Below, in pieces: positions 58,297-64,000 of a stretch of 64,000 bases of DNA. The position numbers were made by a program, and so were the translations under genes. The stretch lies in NCBI RefSeq assembly GCF_932526225.1, contig NC_064041.1:15931888-15995887 (forward strand), written 5' to 3'. The notes beneath the pieces were generated by a model. It was not told the DNA's origin. It saw nothing but the letters and a program-made list of their open reading frames with translations, and ran no database searches. The DNA comes from Nematostella vectensis. Its lineage: Eukaryota > Cnidaria > Anthozoa > Actiniaria > Edwardsiidae. Each line of letters opens with the position of its first letter. Position 1 is the first letter of the stretch.

Positions 58297-61200
58297 TCAT
58301 GTGTTCACATCTACAATCGTTTCTTGTTTTAGATCTTCATTTGCAAATTGTGACGTATTGGTGAGCACCTCACTGCGCATGTCAACAGACTGCTGACCCG
58401 CACTCACAGCAGACCCGTTATTAGCGACCAGGTCTGTATTCAAATCTCTCCCTAAATCAGTAGTATTAAACCGTGTACCCCTTTGCATGCTATTCACCGC
58501 GCTTGCCATTCCACCATCTGAGCGAGTGTTTGTTCTATTGAAAGCCGATACAGAGAACTCGTTTCTAATGGCGGAACTTCCAGCGGTAAAACCTCGCCCT
58601 GATGTACCCATGCCTCCTGCAACTGACCCCATACCCCCTCCAAAACTAGAGCCCATACCTCCAGAAATCGACCCCATACCACCAGAAGTTGACACCATAT
58701 CTCCAGAAATAGACCCCATACCTCCAGACATCAACCCCATACTTCCCGAAGTTGACCCCATACTTCCGGAAATCGACCCAATACCTCCAGACATCACCCC
58801 CATAGACCCTACACCTCCGTGTGCTGATCCTATCCCAGCAGTAGCTGACCCCATACCTCCTAACATGGAACCCATTCCTGACTCGATTCCTAAGGGCACC
58901 AATCCTATACCTTTAAGGTCTGACCCATAACCAAGCCTTTCTGTCCCTATATCACCGGCCATTCCACCACCTGATACATAGCCCATTCTTTGGGGGTAAT
59001 TTCCATCGATGGTCTGACGTACTCTATCTAGAATGTCCCTGTAAGATTCAGCCCCAATAGATGACTGCCCTTGGTACTCTGTCCTGTGATTGTTTAAGCT
59101 GTCCAAGTTGTTATGGTAACTCCTATACGCTGACCCCGAATGCAGGCTCTCGTGATGGTCTGATATGTGAGGGCGGCCGCGTGGCGAGGTTTGAAGGCTA
59201 TAGGAAGAATTCTAAAAAGAAAAGGTCGGCTAATTCAGATTAGATTGTCAACTGATTAGATTAGTATCAATAGCTTGATAGTGCTAATTGAATCAAGTAA
59301 GCGTCCTTTTACCATTTCCCAGGAAGATAAGTTTCTAAATTTGACAGGACAATGGACGCTGAGTAATTTGAACGGTAGTAAATGTTAGCGTCCCTAGAAA
59401 AATGCGCGTCCCCAAACGAGTTTAAAAGCGGCTGTTTTTACAGTATTTGTTAGTTTTTTTTTTAGTTTAGTACCGTTGAGCAAAGAAGACGCATTGCCTG
59501 CGCGGCGTGATGCGGGAGCGAGATATGCAGTTGCTCAGGGAAGACAGTCAGCAGAGATAAGCTACAAGCTTAGAGCGCTGTCCGTACGGGCCTGTCATGC
59601 CAGTTGTGTTCAGTTTGATTTACCAGTTGTAAGTACTTTGTTTTTAAAACTAGCCTTTGGTTTAGGTTACCTTTTCTCGGGATTTGACTATGTTTGTTTA
59701 CTTAAAATTTATTATTTAATTTGTTAATAAATCCTTACAAGTCCATGCCTTGCATCATGTATTCGTTCTCACGTTGCCTTTCGCTCGATCGTTTTCGTTT
59801 CATTCCATTTATTTTTGCCTACTTTTTGGCTGGTGTCAGAACCTGAGAGTTTTGCTTTCAGTATTGCATTTGTTTCTACATTTTTCGTAACCGCACGGTA
59901 AATGTCAAGTTCCGACGGTTACATGATGATGCACGTTCCTAAAAGGTTGGATAGCAATCCACAATTTGGTATACACCTATTCTAAAAATCAAATTTCCAG
60001 CACAGACGGCAAATAACGATTGGTAGACTACATGTTCCGGCACGAAAACCTCGAAAACTCGGAGTTCGCATACCACAGCCGCCATCTTGGATAATATGCT
60101 CCACAGGGGGAGAGGGAGAAAAATGCACGGGGCAGGAGGAAGGGAGGAAAGAACAAAGCAGGTGTTTTTCCCCCCTCTCCCCCTTCCCCTGCACAGCACA
60201 TTTTTCTTCCACCTCCCCCTGCGGAGCACATGTTCCAAGATGGCGGCCGGCTTATGGGAACTCCGTGTTTTCAGGCTACACGATTGGCAAATGGCTGTTC
60301 TGCAACTATGGATAGCCACATGCGACTATCCTATAAATGGCCATTAATGTATGGCATTGCTGGAAATCATTTTGTGGAACACATTTTGTGATTAGAACTG
60401 ACATTGGCATTTCATCCGCTTATTATCATTTGCGAGAAATAAAATACGGTATCATAAGCAGAAACATACTCGAGGATTGATTTTAGATGCTGCCCTTCTA
60501 AATTGCTTTTGGTCGAGATAGAACCGAGGGGGGGGGCGTGTTCTTTCCATGTCGAACTGATAGGGATGCTCGTCATACTTTTAAGGGTCAAAATTGTGAC
60601 TCAGGTATTTTTTAGGGGGTACCCGAGAAAGAAAATAGGCTTTTCTCTTAGAAATTGTATTTTTTGGGCTTTTAGTGCTTCTTCGTATTTTTTTTTTTTT
60701 TTTTTTTTTTTTTTGGGGGGGGGGGGGTAACAACTTTTGGTGTGCAGATGTTTTTATGGGTATTTTTCGAATTTACCGACGAGCATCCCTATCACTTTTA
60801 CTCTGAAGACCCCCCATCGGGAGATAAAATCAGATTATTTTTTAAAGCAAGTTTAATACCGCTTACCAGTCCCCTCTCTTCCAGACTGACGACCCGGCCG
60901 CTAAGCATTTTGACCTCTCCCTCCAGTCTTTCGTTGCGAGCCTGCAGTGTCAGGTTCCGCTGTTCCAGCAGATTCAGCTGTTCCTGGTACTGCTTCTGAC
61001 CGAGAAGGCCTGGGGCCTGAATGTCCAAATCTGATACCACCTATTTGCAAAGGAAGACAAGAGGGCCAGTGTGTTTTGTGTTAGCGCGTCAGCGTTTGGT
61101 CCTCTTACCACAGGTGGCTCAGTGTGTTGAGCCTCTCACCACAGGTGGCCCAGTGTGTTGAGCCCGTCACCACAGGTGGCCCAGTGTGTTGAGCCTCTCA

Positions 61201-64000
61201 CCACAGGTGGCCCAGTGTGTTGAGCCTCTCATATCTGCTGCGACGGGTTCGATTCCCAGTCAAAACATGGATAGTATATTTCCGTTTCCTGAATTTGTTG
61301 TATATATCAATCGATCTTTGCTTTCTATTACTTATTAGGAGATTACATACCATATTCGGAAGTTTTTTGTTTTATCGCCCTAGAACTGTGTACGTCGAGA
61401 ATATCCAACTAAACTATCAGGAATTCGTGTTTACTACAATTTTCCTGGTCGCCATCTTGAAAACGACACACGGACGTTTTAGATTATCAAGAGTTTCCCG
61501 AAGCCATTAGGATTAATATGAAATGAGTTAAAAGCATTTATATGAATTGTAAAAGTCATGACCGCAATATCCAAACAAGTCCTATTTTGTAAGCTCGAGA
61601 GTTAAACACAATTTTTACAAGACGCTGAATGCGATAATATTCGTTCATCAAACCTTGCATCCATATCAAACCAAGTTGTCCTCTGTCTAAATGGTCTATG
61701 GGAGACTGGGGCGAGCACGCGTGAATGCTTGTGGCAAACAAACACGAGGGTTCTTCGGGCCTATTCGGCCCTGCAAAAAAAGACGAAAAAAATCCCTCTG
61801 CGTGTTTGTGAGCAATCACTCAACCTAAGCATCGCTGTAAACAACAAAGCTAAACGATATTTGTTTGACACCGAGCCAATGTACTATCTAGGAGTTGATA
61901 TTATCCTACGTGGGTTGTCAAACTCACTGGAATGCTGTTATTCTTGGTCTCTAGAAGTGCAATCAGATCTGCTTGTCTTTCGATCTCGTCTTTCGCTCGC
62001 TGTAGCTTTGCTTTCATGTTATCGTTGACTCTATCAACCTGTAGCAAAGGCATCAGATATTTTTGTAATAGTTGTGATGATGGTAACGAAGAATTGATGA
62101 GCTCATGATGATGATAGATGATAATAATGGTGAATCATCGTCATCATGCTGTTCAATAGCCATTTAATGTCAAATGTTTACTCAAATTGAAAAGAAGGTC
62201 ACAAATTAACGGCTGTCCACAATTTTGATGATGACAGTGATGAAGATGATAATGATAAGGCAATAATAATAGATCCATAACTAACCTCCTGCTGAAGGTC
62301 TGCCTTCTCTTGCTCCAAGGCGCTCTTTGCTGTGTTTTGTTCTCGCTTCGCTTTGCTTAACTCCTCTTTTAACTCTCGGATCTTGTCCTCAAGAGGAACT
62401 TTGGCTTTTTCAAGCTTTCCTAGGAAATCTTGCTCAATTTGGAGCACCAGACGTTCCCTGGACATCTTGCTAATTTCCGATCCTTCCTTATAGGAGAGTT
62501 TCGCCTGGATTTCCATACGCTGCTCTTGCAGAGAAGAGATCTGTTGTTTCAATTCCTTGAACGTCTTCTCGAACTTCATTTTCTCGGAAGTGGCCATTTT
62601 TCTGTATTCCTTTTCCAAGACTATTCTGAGGTCCTCTTGGCTTCGCATCAGTGTTTCTTGGAAATGATGCCTCTCTTGTTCAAATCTATGCTTCTCAGCA
62701 TCCAGCATGGATTGAAACTCCCTCATTCTACCCTCCGCATTGCTCATCTTCCGTTGCATGTCATCAATAGTTTGTTCAAATCGTATTTTATCCTTGAGTA
62801 GTCTGTCTTGGAAGACCTGCTCAAGTCTTTTCAATTCATCTTTCTGTTTCCTTTCACAAGAGTCTTTAATAGTCAGTTTCTCAAGTTCACTTTGTTTTAT
62901 TACCTTATCCAACTCGGCTCTAGTCTTGCAGCGCGATTCCCTGCGTTCGCACTTCAGAACTGAAATCTCTTTCTTCAGCGCTTGCACCGACTCAGACAGG
63001 GTAATCTTTTCAGCGGTAACACGCTTTAGCATTTCCTCGTATTTAACTTTCAAGCTCTCCTCCTTTTTTCCAAACTCCGCCTTCTGTTTATCAATTTGTT
63101 TTTTAAGTTTTGCAATCTCATCCAAAGCCGTGTCCAGTTTTCTTTGTTGTGTTCCAGTGTCACGTGATTGATGCGACCCGCGGGACCGTCCCGATTCCCG
63201 CGAGTGTAGCCGGTTCAACTCGTTCTCGTAACTACGAGTCATGTCGTCCAGCTCCCTCCCCATCTGACTGCTCATGCTCTGTTGAAATTGCCGCTGGTCA
63301 TTAGAAGCCTTTTGCAGTATATCGTTCTTATCTTTGCTGAACCGATCACCTACTTCTCTGACTTTGCGTTCAAAATCGCTCCCGTCCCTTGGCTTATTAC
63401 TTGCCCCATGAGTGGTTCGATTACCTCCTGAGGATGACCTTTCCGCTTTCTGTTCACTAAATCCTGCTTCTCTCTGGCCATCCGAGCCATCCCAAGTAGT
63501 GTCCTCGATATGACCTTGCACGCCATAATGGTCAGCGAAGTCCATTCCACCCATGCGCATATCACCACTTTGCGAGTGATAAGACCGGTAGCTTTCCGAA
63601 CCTCCATCGATTGAGGCATAATTTTGCTTCGCACTCATTGGCTGGATGATATCTTCCATACTTCCACGACTGTTCGGTGGATTTGATTGGTAGAAGTCAG
63701 GATAAGCAGCCATACACATGCTCGCATCTTGAGGAACCAGGCCACCGCCTTGCGAAGGATAAGGGAAGAGGTTGGTATCCAATTGACCTCCATCCCCTGA
63801 GAACTGTGCTTGGTTCAACTGTTGCGCTAGCATCACTTTCTCTCTGTCAAAACACTCTCTCAATTTCTGCTTCTCTCGCTCAAATTCATCTTTCAAGAGT
63901 TTCTTCTGTGCTGCGATTTTGTCTAATTCTTCTTGGCGATTATTGTTTGCCTTCTCTAGCATCTTCTCCAAGTTCTTGACCTGCTCTTGAAGGGAGCCCT
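58297..64000 (-). CDS. Large coiled-coil protein, C-terminal part
   Basis: Exons in phase 0 on minus: 62286-64000 (continues off the right edge), 61928-62038, 60867-61040, 58297-59211 (stop at 58297). About 970 residues are visible. The first exon is a long Lys/Glu/Gln heptad-rich coiled coil (LKDEFEREKQKLRECFDRE; LKKEISVLKCERRE; FKELKQQISSLQEQ). It is broken by a Ser/Gly/Asp-rich low-complexity segment (about 63400-63750). Coiled coil resumes in the next two exons (LLEQRNLTLQARNERLEGEV). The last exon is a Gly/Met/Ser-rich tail with degenerate GGMGSISGGMGS-type repeats, then ends DLKQETIVDVNT. This resembles centrosomal or cytoskeletal scaffolds, but I cannot assign a family. The N-terminus is outside the window. 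Confidence 0.82.
59212..60007. other. Intron of the coiled-coil gene, no clear feature
   Basis: Mixed unique sequence. A GC-richer patch at 59470-59620 has an open plus frame, but no motif I recognise. Confidence 0.4.
60008..60292. mobile_element. Foldback element with ~110-bp arms carrying YY1-like sites
   Basis: The left arm (ggcaaataacgattgg, ctcggagttcgcat, gccgccatcttgga, tgctccacagggggag) is mirrored on the right (ctccccctgcggagca, tccaagatggcggc, atgggaactccgtg, cgattggcaaatgg). No coding capacity, about 285 bp. Each arm has one aagatggcggc/gccgccatctt motif. Confidence 0.75.
60690..60727. repeat. T-run followed by G-run
   Basis: About 25 T then 13 G in an intron of the coiled-coil gene. 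Possibly the tail of an inserted element, or an assembly-prone homopolymer. Confidence 0.7.
61113..61272 (+). mobile_element. tRNA-derived SINE with four copies of its A-box segment
   Basis: Caggtggcccagtgtgttga plus gcctctcacca is repeated about four times at 31 bp. It ends with gacgggttcgattcccagtc, a good B box. Same family as 30272-30360. Confidence 0.7.

Noticed and set aside
59476..59727. 83-codon plus-strand frame in a GC-richer patch
   Set aside because: Lies in an intron of the coiled-coil gene on the other strand; no domain or splice evidence.

Overview
The window is metazoan nuclear DNA. Its genes are split into many short GT-AG exons, and they encode animal domain families: a plasma-membrane Na+/H+ exchanger, a kynurenine aminotransferase, a secreted PAN / EGF-like / F5-8C (discoidin) protein, a secreted protein with WSC-like and uromodulin-type D8C domains, and a long coiled-coil protein. 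There is no bacterial-type operon structure. The mix of secreted Cys-rich families, dense introns, foldback MITEs and many minisatellites suggests an invertebrate, perhaps an anthozoan cnidarian; the species is an inference from style and is not proven here.

Layout, left to right. 4-6096 (-) is KYAT3-like, with its C-terminus off the left edge. 6097-8550 is intergenic, with 38-bp and 24-bp arrays and a MITE. 8551-14671 (-) is a complete six-exon secreted discoidin gene of 284 aa. 16791-49249 (-) is a complete 22-exon SLC9 Na+/H+ exchanger; its exon phases all join and give exactly 842 aa. 49912-50770 is a 40-bp array carrying GATA-type motifs, between divergent starts. 51173-53295 (+) is a putative secreted repeat protein. 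54308-56165 (-) is the WSC-like/D8C gene with a TATA box and a damaged D8C domain. 56882-57127 (+) is a possible small ORF. 58297-64000 (-) is the C-terminal part of a coiled-coil gene that runs off the right edge.

About one third of the window is tandem repeat. The main discovery is that many arrays are not random. In the KYAT3, discoidin and SLC9 genes, the repeat unit is a copy of the adjacent exon-intron junction or exon end: the last exon bases plus the splice donor, the splice acceptor plus the first exon bases, or the stop-codon region. I count about nine such cases, with 2 to about 80 copies each. Long reading frames through these arrays are by-products of repeat length, except the 84-bp array at 52.1-53.3 kb, which looks truly coding.

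The largest array (37.1-47.2 kb) is a G-rich 27-bp satellite with higher-order structure inside SLC9 intron 2. It makes that intron 9.95 kb long.
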